A stretch of 64,000 bases of DNA. It comes from an uncultured Arsenicibacter sp. (GTDB lineage Bacteria > Bacteroidota > Bacteroidia > Cytophagales > Spirosomataceae). The first letter of the stretch is position 1. Every line of letters begins with the position of its first letter. A program made the position numbers and the translations under genes. Below the pieces are notes generated by a model. The model was not told the origin of the DNA. It saw only the letters and a list, made by a program, of their open reading frames with translations, and ran no database searches. The stretch spans positions 1 through 64,000 of the forward strand of contig NZ_CAMFHL010000007.1 in the NCBI RefSeq assembly GCF_945952095.1, read 5' to 3'. Shown here piece after piece: positions 7,542-17,226 of the stretch.

Positions 7542-8819
7542 ATGACTGCTACATGGCCAGAAAACGTTTCAGCGGTTCCGGAGGATTCATCACTTACACA
7601 GGCTATCCGCCTCATTGGTGTTGGAAAAAACGGAAGTAAACCTTTACCCGACGAGCTTATCCAATCGTGTCAGGCTGAATTACAATCCGGAGGCACACAC
7701 CCACTGCAACGCGGCGCATTCTGGGGCGCTTTATTAACCAAAGGCCCTACACCTGCTGAACGCCAGCTTGAGGCGCTGGTCGGCAAGGGCGCATTTTCTC
7801 ATCCGACCTTTTTTATCCATAAGGTATGCCCTGACTTGCCGATGGGTATGCTGCCCATTGCAACCAAACTGCTGAAAGGGCACACACTGCGGGTCAGTGA
7901 GGCCCATCAGTTAGGTGAGTATTTATTTAAAGAAGGAGAAAGTGAAGTATTTAAAGGTCTTGCTGCCAGTATCCTGCGCGTCCGTCACGAAACGAATGAC
8001 GAATATGTAGGCCTGATGGAAGCAGCAAAGCGGACATTTACGCCGGGCTTTAAAACTATGAGTTGTGCCAGCCGGCCACTGGTGCAGCTGGCCGAACCAT
8101 TTGATGGGGTAGATCATAGTTTTATGATTACGCCCTTACTGGCGGGTTATATCAGGCAGCGGGGATACGGTACTGTGTCGATGGTCAGCCGGTCGGGCGG
8201 ACCCAAATACACGCTGAATGCCTATGATCTGTTTGTACAGCTGGGCTGTACGTTTGCGCAGAGTAACCATGAACTTTGCGAAGATCCCGGACCATACGGT
8301 TGGGTAGTCGATCAGAAGGCACTTTCTCCTGCGCTGGACCGCTGGGTTGACCGGCGGCGGCTGTTGCTCAAGCGTCCGTTTCTGGCAACCATGGAGAAGC
8401 TCTTAAATCCCTGCCACGCACGTATATTGGTTACGTCGGTATTCCACATCACTTACCAGATGAAAATGGCTGAGCTGGCACTATTGGCCGGTTTTGACGG
8501 GGTCATTGTCATGAAGCGGGGACTTGAAGGAACGCTGGCACCCTCGACGAGCCGGGCTTCCGGTATCCTGTGTGCGGTACGAACGGCGAAAGGCCATTTA
8601 TTCTTCCAGCATTTTGATACGACAGCGCCCGGTTTTCAGTCCTATAAAACCGAGTCTGACGATGTAGTCGATACGTTATATGCGGATGAAAATGCCCGTC
8701 TGATCCGGAAATTTATGGCGCAGCGGGTGACGGGGAATATAGATTTTGATAACCGGGTACGTCTCGCCGAAGCGATGCTCGACCGCGGGCTGGACTGGAT
8801 TGAAGGACAGCTTGCTTAA
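7542..8819 (+). CDS. Anthranilate phosphoribosyltransferase-like (TrpD/YbiB-like) protein
   Basis: 425 aa. It has the two-domain plan of the TrpD/nucleoside-phosphorylase superfamily: a helical N-terminal part and a C-terminal glycosyltransferase family 3 domain with text such as ARILVTSVFHITYQMKMAELALLAGFDGVIVMKRGLEGTLAPS. The usual TrpD glycine-rich loop (GTGGD) is not seen; MVSRSGGPKYTLNAYDLF takes its place. It is longer than TrpD (~340 aa), and no trp genes are nearby, so YbiB-like or another phosphoribosyl-type role is more likely than tryptophan synthesis. The start is ATG 7542 because the upstream TTG lies inside the promoter. Confidence 0.72.
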   Translation: MTATWPENVSAVPEDSSLTQAIRLIGVGKNGSKPLPDELIQSCQAELQSGGTHPLQRGAFWGALLTKGPTPAERQLEALVGKGAFSHPTFFIHKVCPDLPMGMLPIATKLLKGHTLRVSEAHQLGEYLFKEGESEVFKGLAASILRVRHETNDEYVGLMEAAKRTFTPGFKTMSCASRPLVQLAEPFDGVDHSFMITPLLAGYIRQRGYGTVSMVSRSGGPKYTLNAYDLFVQLGCTFAQSNHELCEDPGPYGWVVDQKALSPALDRWVDRRRLLLKRPFLATMEKLLNPCHARILVTSVFHITYQMKMAELALLAGFDGVIVMKRGLEGTLAPSTSRASGILCAVRTAKGHLFFQHFDTTAPGFQSYKTESDDVVDTLYADENARLIRKFMAQRVTGNIDFDNRVRLAEAMLDRGLDWIEGQLA

Positions 8820-8822
8820 TAC

Positions 8823-8850
8823 GAAAGCCGGTGGGAGACCACCGGCTTTC
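8823..8850. terminator. Bidirectional terminator between convergent genes
   Basis: A perfect 12-bp stem GAAAGCCGGTGG / CCACCGGCTTTC with a GAGA loop, between the TrpD-like gene (plus) and the GDPD-like gene (minus). Confidence 0.8.
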
Positions 8851-8852
8851 AT

Positions 8853-9620
8853 TTATTTCATCGTCTCAATACACTCGGCAACCTTATCGGTATTGATAAT
8901 ATCGACACCAAGTTTCCGGAGCTGCTTCCAGCCGTTCGGCGTGTCGGGAATGGCCCAGAACCGGATTGGCTTATTGTCGTTATGTGCCCGTTTGATAATG
9001 CGTTTCAGCTTTTCGCGGTCAGCCTCCGGAATTTCCCCGTTACCGTCCCAGCGTGAATAGCTTTTAAAGTTATCGCTCACCAGCGCTACCCGCTTCAGCG
9101 TTTCTTCATCATACAGTTCGGTCGGACGTCCGTCGAACCAGATATAGGGCGGGTAATCCAGGAATACCTCCGGCTTAGGCCGGTTGCCGCTGATAATCAG
9201 CTGAACAGCCATCGGGTTGGCTGTACGGTTGAAACAGTTAATACATTTCTGAATCTGGGTTGACAGCAGCGGAAAGACCTCTTCAAACTTGTCTTTTACA
9301 TCAATGACCAGGGCCGGAGCATACGACCGGTCGTTACTGATCCGGTCTTTGTGTTCCGAATACCGTTTGATAATCTGATTAATATACAGCGAGTCCAGAG
9401 TCAGAGCCGGATTAATTTCTTCGCGTGTGTGCGCTACGACAAGTTTGCCGTTGTGTAGCCAGACATCGGCCTCAATAAAATCAGCCCGTGATTCATAGGC
9501 TTGCTGAAAAGGCTTTGGTTTTTCATAATCATTGTGAGCATGTACGCGGACAGGGCCTTTCTGGGCAAATGCCGCAAGGTGCCAGCAACAGAAAGAAAGG
9601 AATAGGATCGTCCTTTTCAT
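8853..9620 (-). CDS. Exported GDPD/PI-PLC family phosphodiesterase
   Basis: 255 aa with a signal peptide (MKRTILFLSFCCWHLAAFAQ). The TIM-barrel phosphodiesterase start VRVHAHNDYEKPKPFQQAYE carries the catalytic His-Asn-Asp pattern; the metal/second-His parts are ADFIEADVWL and LVVAHTREE. The end motif GVDIINTDKV is typical of glycerophosphodiester phosphodiesterases. It should act in the periplasm on phosphodiesters such as deacylated phospholipid head groups. A terminator separates it from the upstream SusCD operon, so it is probably transcribed alone. The exact substrate is unknown. Confidence 0.82.
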   Translation of the reverse strand: MKRTILFLSFCCWHLAAFAQKGPVRVHAHNDYEKPKPFQQAYESRADFIEADVWLHNGKLVVAHTREEINPALTLDSLYINQIIKRYSEHKDRISNDRSYAPALVIDVKDKFEEVFPLLSTQIQKCINCFNRTANPMAVQLIISGNRPKPEVFLDYPPYIWFDGRPTELYDEETLKRVALVSDNFKSYSRWDGNGEIPEADREKLKRIIKRAHNDNKPIRFWAIPDTPNGWKQLRKLGVDIINTDKVAECIETMK

Positions 9621-9659
9621 GGTAAAGGGAAGTTAGCGGATCAAGGGCAGCAAGGTAGC

Positions 9660-9700
9660 AAAAAAGAAATCCCCCGGCAAAGAAGACCATGCCGGGGGAT
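9660..9700 (-). terminator. Terminator of the SusC-SusD-DUF4397 operon
   Basis: A perfect 10-bp stem ATCCCCCGGC / GCCGGGGGAT at 9669-9678 and 9691-9700, with a T-run on the minus strand (A-run 9660-9668 on plus), just after the DUF4397 stop. Confidence 0.85.
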
Positions 9701-9722
9701 GCTGAACGTACCGCTGTTCGGA

Positions 9723-10481
9723 TTAACGGTTTACGTATAAATTAATATTCGGTGCCGGTGTACCCGTACGACCGGCTACTCCACGGGTGAATACCGTGAG
9801 TACCCGACCCGCCGACGTTGAGGTCAGGGTAACCGTACCAACGTTTGTGGTTGAACCCGGCAAGCGGAAAACAAACGAAGGGGAGATATTGGCATCGACG
9901 GCAATAAATCCGGTCATGCCTTTGTAGGCTAAGTTTGGTGCCAGTATGGTACCTGTGCTAAGGCCAATATCATAATTCTGACCTGACGTCAGATTGACAA
10001 AGCGGACATAGATTTTAGTTGGATCAATGGCTGCGCTGAAGTCATCGTTTACCAGAATCAGCTCCGGTTTGATTGTCGGGCCAGCTACAAACAACGAGTA
10101 ATACTTGTTGTCTTCCAGTGTCAGGCTTTGCGAACCTATGGCTGTTGCACTGGCAGCAGTTGTTGTTGCAGGAGCCGTAACACTAAGTGAAACAGACCCG
10201 GCCGGTGCAATTCCGTAATTAGACCCTGTACTTGGCGATGTGCTGTTATAGGGTACGCCAACAGGGTTGCCGGCAAAAGTAGATGTAGCACCGGTTGGCG
10301 TAAATCCGGTAAACTTAGCTCCATTGATGTAAAAGTCAAGAGCAGGGGTGTCTGGTGCTGCATGGATAAATTTGATCCTTGCCCCCGACGTAACTGTTTC
10401 AACAGGCAGTTGCAGTGCATTCTTTTCGCAGGAAACGAACAGCACTGACGCCAGCAGTATATAGATGATATTTTTGAACAT
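9723..10481 (-). CDS. DUF4397 domain lipoprotein
   Basis: 252 aa. A lipoprotein signal ends in LFVSC, so it should be lipid-anchored. DUF4397 is shown by RIKFIHAAPDTPALDFYINGAKF and a second similar module near YVRFVNLTSGQNYDIGL. It is the last gene of the SusC-SusD unit, 38 nt after SusD, and so is probably a surface accessory lipoprotein of that uptake system. DUF4397 proteins are thought to be carbohydrate- or matrix-binding, but the ligand is unknown. Confidence 0.85.
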   Translation of the reverse strand: MFKNIIYILLASVLFVSCEKNALQLPVETVTSGARIKFIHAAPDTPALDFYINGAKFTGFTPTGATSTFAGNPVGVPYNSTSPSTGSNYGIAPAGSVSLSVTAPATTTAASATAIGSQSLTLEDNKYYSLFVAGPTIKPELILVNDDFSAAIDPTKIYVRFVNLTSGQNYDIGLSTGTILAPNLAYKGMTGFIAVDANISPSFVFRLPGSTTNVGTVTLTSTSAGRVLTVFTRGVAGRTGTPAPNINLYVNR

Positions 10482-10519
10482 TGCTTTACAGTCTTTTTAA
10501 AACAAGCGATTGTCGCGGA

Positions 10520-12064
10520 TTAAGGCTGAACGAACCAGACCGGTTTTGTGTGATAATCCGGTTCAAGCCCACCCAGCGGCTGAAGTGCTGCCTGATTCCA
10601 GACGTACTCTGAGTTATAACGCGGACGCAGACGCTGTACAGATTTGCCGTTGTTGAATGACGGGAATGCAGCCGTTGGCAATTGCAGTGACGTAAATACA
10701 TCCGGGCTGTAGTTGTAGCGGCGAAGGTCGGCCCACTGCTCCAGGAAGCCCCAGCCCCACTGTGCGATGTACTTCTGCAGCATGATCTGGTTTAGTTTCA
10801 GATCAGCCGCAGCCGTTGGCACAATGGCCGGGTTGCTCAGATAGGCTGTACGGTCAGCAGCCGATACGTTGACATACGACGATGTCAGGTGCGCCTCAAT
10901 CCCTTTACGGTAAGCGGCCAGCGCGGTTGCCATATCGCCCTTAAGATAGGCAGCCTCAGCCTTTATAAACTGCAGCTGCGCATAGGTCATCAGCGGGAAC
11001 GGACCTTTGTCCGTAAAGAAGAATTTACCGGTTGTACCGACAGGAGGGGCAAGGGCAATCTGGCCGCCCCACAGGTTAGGCACACGCGTTGCTACCGGTA
11101 CACTGGCAGCGGTTGATTGACCGGCACCGGCATTAATACCACGGTAAGTGCCGTCGCCGCTGGCTGACAACAGAATTGGTTGACGCGGGTCTTTTACGCC
11201 GTTGAATACCGTTCCATCCAGTAACCGCAGCATAAAGGCTGATTGGCCATACACCTGTAAGTTTTGACGCAGCGGGCCGAAGAAACTACCATCGGCTGTG
11301 CTCAGACCGTTAAAGGTAAACAGTGCATCGTCGGCGTTGCTGCTCAGCGCACTGTCTACATAAGAGATAACCTGATCCGGTTTATAGATCGACTTTTTGT
11401 TTGACAGGTGATGGGCATTAATAGCCAGCAAACCATAGGCAAACTTCTTCCATTTAATCCGGTCTCCTTTATAGATGATATCACCACGACCCAGGGAAGC
11501 TGCTGACACAGCTCCGTCTGACCGGTTCAGATTTTTGATGGCTTCCTGCAACAGCCGAACAACTTCCGAATAAGCAAATTCCTGCGTGTCGTAGTTGAAC
11601 GTATTTTTATTCGGGTCCTGATCATAGGCATCCTTGATGATGATCTCACCGTGGATATCAGTCAGCATCTGCCAGCCCCAGGCCTGAAATACCTGCCCGA
11701 CGCCCAGGTAATCCCAGCGTTGTTTGGCAGTGGCATCATCCATCATATTCAGGATATTACGCCCGCCACGCCAGTAGACGTTCCGCCAGATTTCGCCACC
11801 GGCATCGCTGTTTTGTACATAACCATGCACGTCCCAGGTTGTACCGGCTGCGTTGTGGTGCCAGTTCTGTACATAAGAGCCGATATAGCGGGCGTCAAAC
11901 TGAATACCTAACACGTATTGGTTCTGAATGGGGGCCAGCAACAAGGCGGCTTCGACCACATCCGGGTTGTTAGGGTTTTTGTTTATGTCTAAAAATTTAT
12001 CGCAGCTGCTGAGGGTCAGTGCGAGACCGGCGACCAGCAGGGCGGAAAGTTTCTTGAAGTTCAT
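10520..12064 (-). CDS. SusD/RagB-family outer-membrane lipoprotein
   Basis: 514 aa. The lipoprotein signal is MNFKKLSALLVAGLALTLSSC, followed by the usual DKFLDINKNPNNPD. Later text such as AEAAYLKGDMATALAAYRKGIEAHL (TPR-like) and the C-terminal EQWADLRRYNYSPDV / RLRPRYNSEYVWN match the SusD-like_2 group. It acts as the lid and ligand-binding lipoprotein on the SusC channel at the cell surface. It lies 13 nt after the SusC stop. No glycoside hydrolases or proteases lie in this locus, so the nutrient cannot be named. Confidence 0.95.
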   Translation of the reverse strand: MNFKKLSALLVAGLALTLSSCDKFLDINKNPNNPDVVEAALLLAPIQNQYVLGIQFDARYIGSYVQNWHHNAAGTTWDVHGYVQNSDAGGEIWRNVYWRGGRNILNMMDDATAKQRWDYLGVGQVFQAWGWQMLTDIHGEIIIKDAYDQDPNKNTFNYDTQEFAYSEVVRLLQEAIKNLNRSDGAVSAASLGRGDIIYKGDRIKWKKFAYGLLAINAHHLSNKKSIYKPDQVISYVDSALSSNADDALFTFNGLSTADGSFFGPLRQNLQVYGQSAFMLRLLDGTVFNGVKDPRQPILLSASGDGTYRGINAGAGQSTAASVPVATRVPNLWGGQIALAPPVGTTGKFFFTDKGPFPLMTYAQLQFIKAEAAYLKGDMATALAAYRKGIEAHLTSSYVNVSAADRTAYLSNPAIVPTAAADLKLNQIMLQKYIAQWGWGFLEQWADLRRYNYSPDVFTSLQLPTAAFPSFNNGKSVQRLRPRYNSEYVWNQAALQPLGGLEPDYHTKPVWFVQP

Positions 12065-12077
12065 TGATCAAAAATGT

Positions 12078-15000
12078 TTAAAGGCCGATGTTGATCCCTA
12101 CGTTGAAAACGCGTGGCAGTGGCAGGTTACCAAAGTCAATACCCTGACCGCCTGATCCACCGGTTGCGGTGTTGGCACCGTTTACTCCCGGATCTCCACC
12201 CGTGTAATTGGTGAGAATAAACAAGTCATTACCAGTTACGAACAGGTTGGCTGATTTGAATAATTTTGTCCGCGCCAGCAGTGTATTCGGCAGGTTATAC
12301 CGCAGTGTAATCTCTTTCAGACGAACCCAGCTAACGTTACGCTCGATAAAGTTTTCATCCGATAAGGAGCCATAGTATGCTGTGTTGTAATAAGGAATAA
12401 TCTGGATATTGTTAGGCGTTGGTGTAGCCGAGTTTTCCAGACCGTCTTTCAGTACGCCTTTGTAGACGATTGGTTTCTCGCGGTCGAGCGTTTTCATACT
12501 CAAACCGTTACGGAACAGGTATGACTCTGTCGCATTGTAGACATCACCACCTTTACGAATGTCCAATACAAAGCTCAGACCGAAGTTTTTGTACGAGAAG
12601 CTGTTAACTAAACCAATCACGAAATCAGGATTCCGGTTGCCGACTACGTTCCAGACCGTTTCTGTTACCGGTAAACCGGTCAGCGGGCTGATCAGGATAT
12701 CGCCGTTCGCATTGCGCATGTAGGTATTACCTGTTAACGTCGTCAGCGGACCGCCAAGGCGCATACCATTCCGGACGTTACCATAGATCCAGGTATCTGA
12801 ATTATAAAACTCTGACTGACCAGCCGGCAACTCGGCCAGTTTGCTGTTTGTTTTTGTAAAGTTTGCCGAAATATTCCACGACAGGTCTTTCGAACGGATA
12901 GGCTCCCCATTGATGGAGAATTCAACCCCATTATTCCATAGACGGCCACCGTTGATCGTTTTCAGGATAAAGCCCGTTGCGTAGCTGATCCGCAGGTCAC
13001 GGATGATTTGGTTAACACTCGTCGTTTTGTAATAGGCAAGGTCAAAACCCAGACGGTTGTTGAAGAACTTCATTTCGGTACCCACCTCAAACGATGTTAC
13101 TTTTTCCGGAACCAGATACGGGTTTGGTGCTGTAAAGCCGTAGCTGAAGCCACCACCGGTTGTTGTCTGGCTCTCGTAAGCTTGTGAGGTCGAGTATTCC
13201 GGCGCTTCTTTACCTACCTGAGCGGCTGAAATCCGGAATTTACCGTAGCTCAGCACATCCTTGAATTTACCGGCCGGTAACAGATCCGTATAGATCAGAC
13301 TGAACGAAGCGGATGGATAGAAGAACGAGCGGCTTGCTTTCGGGAACGTACTTGACCAGTCATTACGGCCGGTCACGGTCAGGAAGGCCACGTCGTTGTA
13401 CCCAATTGTCATATCACCGAATACACCGATCAGGCGGCGTTGACGAATGAAGTTCTTCGATTTCTGCGTCAGTGGATCAGTGTTGTTGATCGAGATAAAG
13501 TTCGGGTCTAGGAATTTCTCGCCACGTGATGCCAGCGAGTTATAATTATAGTCATAGATCGCCTGGCCAACCCGTAGTGATGTGCTCAGTTTACCAAAGT
13601 TTTTCTTGGCTGTTCCGAAATACTGGGCTGTCAACGTACGGTTATTGTCCGTTGCCTGATCCAGTGAACCACCAATAACGCCACCTGCCCGGTTAGATTC
13701 AGGATGGTACATAAACAAGTACTGCGTTGAATAGACATCAAGGCCTACGCGGCCGGTCAGTGTTAGCCAATCAGTCGGTGTAAAATTTACACCGACATTC
13801 GTGATGGCACGGTTACCTTTATCCTGCAGTTTGTTTTTGTTGACGTCGAAATACGGGTTTTCAATTTCAGACGAGCTGGTTGTTACTTTACGGCGAGAGC
13901 CATCTGCATTCATGTAATTTGCCATATCGTCGCTGGCAGGCCATGACAATAAGCCAAGCAGGAATGAGTTTGTCCCTTTCGACACCTTCTGGTTATCGGT
14001 GTTGATGTACTGCAACGTCGATTCAACCGAGAATTTATTACTGATCTTAGCCGTACCGCCCAGGCTTACGTTAAGGCGTTTGTATTCCGTTGTCGGAATT
14101 ACCCCTTTGCTGTTAAAATAACCGGCCGATAAACGATATGTGACACGCTCAGAACCACCATCGAATGAGATGTTGTGGCGCTGACCGGTACCGTCGCGCA
14201 GAAAACCATCGGCATTGTTGAAAAATGGAGTCGTTTCTGCATATTTCGGACCAAATGCGGTAAAACTGGTATTGTTTGCCGCTCCGTTTACCCCCTGGCT
14301 ATACACACGTTGTGTTTCCGGCAGCGGACCAACCTGCTGGCTGGTAAAGGTCGCTGAGTACGTAACGCGGCCCTGACCGGCTTTGCCTTTTTTCGTCGTG
14401 ATGACGATGGCACCGTTGGCAGCTTCAACGCCGTAAAGAGCGGCCGCTTCAGGGCCTTTCAGCACGGTAATTGTCTCAATGTCGTTCGGGTTAATGTCCT
14501 GTGCGCGGTTTGAGAAATCAATGTTCCGGTTTTCGAACGACTGACCTGAGATACCACCGGCAACGAACTGGTTGTTTTGCGCCGTACGGTTATCAATCGG
14601 CATCCCGTCGATTACGTACAGTGGCTGGTTGTTGCCGCTGATGGAGTTAACCCCGCGGATAATCACACCCGAAGAGGCACCCGGCATACCGCTGGACGTA
14701 CCTACCTGCAAACCGGCGACGCGGCCCTGCAGGGCGTTGATGAAGTTATCCCGCTGCGAGTTGGCCAGATCTGCCCCGTTAACTTCGGTTACGGCATAAC
14801 CCAGCTGCCGCTTTTCGCGCTTGATACCAAGTGCTGTAACAACAACTTCATTCAGGCTGGAGGCTTCGGCTTTGAGCGACACGTTCAGGGTCGTCGCGTT
14901 GCCAAGCTGGATTTCTTGTGGTACAGTGCCGATGAAGCTGATGCGTAGTGTCTGGCCCGCATTGGCCGAAATGGTGAAACGACCATTGGCGTCGGTAGTC

Positions 15001-15167
15001 GTACCGCGTGTGGTGCCTTTAACAACAACGTTGGCACCCGGAATAGGCGTATTATCCTCTGCCGACGTGACCCGCCCGCTTACGGTACGCTCCTGTGCCA
15101 TCACCTGAAGAGTGGTCAGCGCAACAGCGAGCAGCGCAAATAACCACTTGTGTAGAAGTTTCTGCAT
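12078..15167 (-). CDS. SusC/RagA-family TonB-linked outer-membrane protein
   Basis: 1029 aa, full length. Signal peptide to MAQ; carboxypeptidase-D-like regulatory domain at ~28-105 (VSGRVTSAEDNTPIPGANVVVKGTTRGTTTD); TonB-box region near EVVVTALGIKREKRQLGYAV; plug with the diagnostic PLYVIDGMPIDN and VLKGPEAAALYGVEAANGAIVITTKKG; then a large barrel ending in FNVGINIGL. It imports an oligomeric nutrient with the SusD partner encoded next. First gene of a three-gene minus-strand operon; the divergent region 15168-15400 should hold its promoter. Confidence 0.97.
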   Translation of the reverse strand: MQKLLHKWLFALLAVALTTLQVMAQERTVSGRVTSAEDNTPIPGANVVVKGTTRGTTTDANGRFTISANAGQTLRISFIGTVPQEIQLGNATTLNVSLKAEASSLNEVVVTALGIKREKRQLGYAVTEVNGADLANSQRDNFINALQGRVAGLQVGTSSGMPGASSGVIIRGVNSISGNNQPLYVIDGMPIDNRTAQNNQFVAGGISGQSFENRNIDFSNRAQDINPNDIETITVLKGPEAAALYGVEAANGAIVITTKKGKAGQGRVTYSATFTSQQVGPLPETQRVYSQGVNGAANNTSFTAFGPKYAETTPFFNNADGFLRDGTGQRHNISFDGGSERVTYRLSAGYFNSKGVIPTTEYKRLNVSLGGTAKISNKFSVESTLQYINTDNQKVSKGTNSFLLGLLSWPASDDMANYMNADGSRRKVTTSSSEIENPYFDVNKNKLQDKGNRAITNVGVNFTPTDWLTLTGRVGLDVYSTQYLFMYHPESNRAGGVIGGSLDQATDNNRTLTAQYFGTAKKNFGKLSTSLRVGQAIYDYNYNSLASRGEKFLDPNFISINNTDPLTQKSKNFIRQRRLIGVFGDMTIGYNDVAFLTVTGRNDWSSTFPKASRSFFYPSASFSLIYTDLLPAGKFKDVLSYGKFRISAAQVGKEAPEYSTSQAYESQTTTGGGFSYGFTAPNPYLVPEKVTSFEVGTEMKFFNNRLGFDLAYYKTTSVNQIIRDLRISYATGFILKTINGGRLWNNGVEFSINGEPIRSKDLSWNISANFTKTNSKLAELPAGQSEFYNSDTWIYGNVRNGMRLGGPLTTLTGNTYMRNANGDILISPLTGLPVTETVWNVVGNRNPDFVIGLVNSFSYKNFGLSFVLDIRKGGDVYNATESYLFRNGLSMKTLDREKPIVYKGVLKDGLENSATPTPNNIQIIPYYNTAYYGSLSDENFIERNVSWVRLKEITLRYNLPNTLLARTKLFKSANLFVTGNDLFILTNYTGGDPGVNGANTATGGSGGQGIDFGNLPLPRVFNVGINIGL

Positions 15168-15400
15168 GGGAGTAGTTTAAAAAGTAGATTATAAGAGTAT
15201 ATAGATTAAAAAATTGTTAATGAACTTACAATTTTCAAAGATTAATTCGCCTGAACAAATAAATGACAAAGAATAAATTTGGTGGCGTTTAATAAATAAA
15301 GGGATTTGTCTGGTTACAAAAGACTTAGATAAAAACTCCGTTTCTTTGCAGAAAAGTAAAAGTGGCCGGCTGATTATCAGGGGCCGAACCTTTAATTCGT

Positions 15401-16459
15401 ATGTCATCCGTAGTAATTGCTCCGATTGCCGATAGTTTAGCGGCCTTTCTTGAAAAAAATAATTTCTCATCTATCGCAACCATTGTCGATAATCATACGT
15501 ACCGTCACTGTTATCCGGCGATTAAATCCCTCTTAAACAAGCATACACTGATCCGGATTCAGGCGGGGGAGGAACAGAAACACCTGCAGACGTGTGAGAC
15601 AATCTGGTCGGCGCTGACGAAAGCTAATGTTGACCGGCATGGGCTGGTGCTGAATCTGGGAGGAGGCGTAATCGGCGATATGGGCGGTTTTTGTGCGGCT
15701 ACCTATAAACGCGGAATTACGTTTGCGCAGATTCCGACAACCTTACTGTCGCAGGTAGATGCGAGTGTCGGCGGGAAACTGGGTATCGATTTTCAGGGCT
15801 ATAAAAATCATATCGGGGTATTTCAGTTACCTGAAACGGTGCTGATCGATACAACGTTTCTGAACACGCTTCCGGCCAGTGAGCTGCGGTCTGGTTTTGC
15901 CGAGATCATCAAGCATTGCCTGATTGCTGACGGTGCGAAGTGGGACGAAATCCGCCGGAAAGATCTGGCCGATCAGGACTGGCAGGATCTGGTGGCTCAT
16001 TCCGTTGCGGTAAAACAGCGGGTGGTTGAACAGGATCCAACCGAAAAGGGCCTTCGGAAAATCCTCAATTTCGGCCATACGCTGGGCCATGCGGTAGAAA
16101 CATACTTTTTGAATAAATCTTTGGAGGCCGCCCCGAAACCAGGCAAAGGTACTGGCCGGCTACTACACGGAGAGGCCATCGCTGTCGGCATGATTGCCGA
16201 AGCCTACATCGCGTTTACGCGGCAAATGATAGAAGAAAGGCTGCTGGCGCAAATCGAAGAGTATGTGTTTTCCGTATATGGTCGGGTAGCGATTACGGAT
16301 GCCGATATTGAACCAATTCTGGCATTAACGTTACAGGATAAAAAGAATAAGGGAAAACAGGTACGGATGGCGCTGCTGAACGGATATGGAAGTTGCGCAT
16401 ATGACATAATCGTAACAAAAGGTGACATGCAGCAGGCGCTTGATTATTACCGGGGTTAA
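15401..16459 (+). CDS. aroB: 3-dehydroquinate synthase
   Basis: 352 aa. AroB converts DAHP to 3-dehydroquinate, the second step of the shikimate pathway. It has the NAD-binding glycine segment GGGVIGDMGGF (87-97), PTTLLSQVDASVGGK (to Lys126), metal-ligand region GFAEIIKH, NFGHTLGHAVE and HGEAIAVGM. Cytosolic. Divergent from susC with 233 nt between. No other aro gene is in the window. Confidence 0.96.
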   Translation: MSSVVIAPIADSLAAFLEKNNFSSIATIVDNHTYRHCYPAIKSLLNKHTLIRIQAGEEQKHLQTCETIWSALTKANVDRHGLVLNLGGGVIGDMGGFCAATYKRGITFAQIPTTLLSQVDASVGGKLGIDFQGYKNHIGVFQLPETVLIDTTFLNTLPASELRSGFAEIIKHCLIADGAKWDEIRRKDLADQDWQDLVAHSVAVKQRVVEQDPTEKGLRKILNFGHTLGHAVETYFLNKSLEAAPKPGKGTGRLLHGEAIAVGMIAEAYIAFTRQMIEERLLAQIEEYVFSVYGRVAITDADIEPILALTLQDKKNKGKQVRMALLNGYGSCAYDIIVTKGDMQQALDYYRG

Positions 16460-16583
16460 CGCCAAATAATCTGGACCCGAAACCTTGTTTTTATCGAACA
16501 AAAAAGCTTATATTACAGTTTTCAACCAATAAAACAGCAGTTGTAATATCTTGATAATTTCTATCTAAACGTATCGGTAACTC

Positions 16584-17120
16584 ATGAGAAAAGTCTTCGG
16601 TGTTCTGTTTGTACTGGCTGTGTTGAGTCTGGCTGGTTGTATGCCTGGTAAGCTGTTTGTAGAGCACGATTACAGCTATGAGGGTCACTTTAAAGATTAC
16701 AAATCCTTCAACTTTCTGGAGTGCGAATACATTGATTCAACCCTGCTTTGTTCCGACATACAGGATGCAATCCGGCACCAGATGGAAGCACGGGGGTATA
16801 AAATCAGTAACCGCAGCCCGAATCTGCTGATCTCCTATAACATTTTCCGCAGCGATCTGCGCTTCAGAGGCTACCAGCAGCCGGTCATTAAAGATTGGGT
16901 TGTGCGCGAAGATGATGAAGCAACATACAAGCGGATCGACTACAATCTGGACGAGGGCACGCTGATGATTTCGCTCATTGATGCCGAAACGTATCAGGTA
17001 ATCTGGAAAGGGTACGCGTCTAAAATGATGCGGAATCCGAACTTCAAGAATAATTACTTCAAGGGTATTGTGCGGTCGATCTTCGATCAGTACCCGTTGA
17101 TGGCGACAACGAAAAACTGA
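16584..17120 (+). CDS. DUF4136 lipoprotein
   Basis: 178 aa. A lipoprotein signal (MRKVFGVLFVLAVLSLAGC) precedes DUF4136 text: YKSFNFLE near the start of the domain, IRHQMEARGYKISNRSPNLLISYNI and the closing EGTLMISLIDAETYQVIWKGYASKM. It is likely periplasmic-facing and membrane-anchored; function is not known for the family. It is monocistronic with its own strong terminator. Confidence 0.88.
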   Translation: MRKVFGVLFVLAVLSLAGCMPGKLFVEHDYSYEGHFKDYKSFNFLECEYIDSTLLCSDIQDAIRHQMEARGYKISNRSPNLLISYNIFRSDLRFRGYQQPVIKDWVVREDDEATYKRIDYNLDEGTLMISLIDAETYQVIWKGYASKMMRNPNFKNNYFKGIVRSIFDQYPLMATTKN

Positions 17121-17160
17121 TTCAGTTACCGGTAAAACGGAGTACTAATTGTCTGTATCT

Positions 17161-17199
17161 AGTGGTGGCACGACTCTAAGTCGTGCCACCACTTTTTTT
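17161..17199 (+). terminator. Strong terminator after the DUF4136 gene
   Basis: A perfect 15-bp stem AGTGGTGGCACGACT / AGTCGTGCCACCACT around CTA, followed by six T on the plus strand. It separates the convergent DUF4136 and gldA genes. Confidence 0.9.
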
Positions 17200-17226
17200 A
17201 GCTGAACAAACTCAGCAACAAGAAAC

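Noticed and set aside
15189..15470. 93-aa minus-strand frame upstream of susC
   Set aside because: AT-rich, overlaps the aroB start, no recognisable domain; likely chance.
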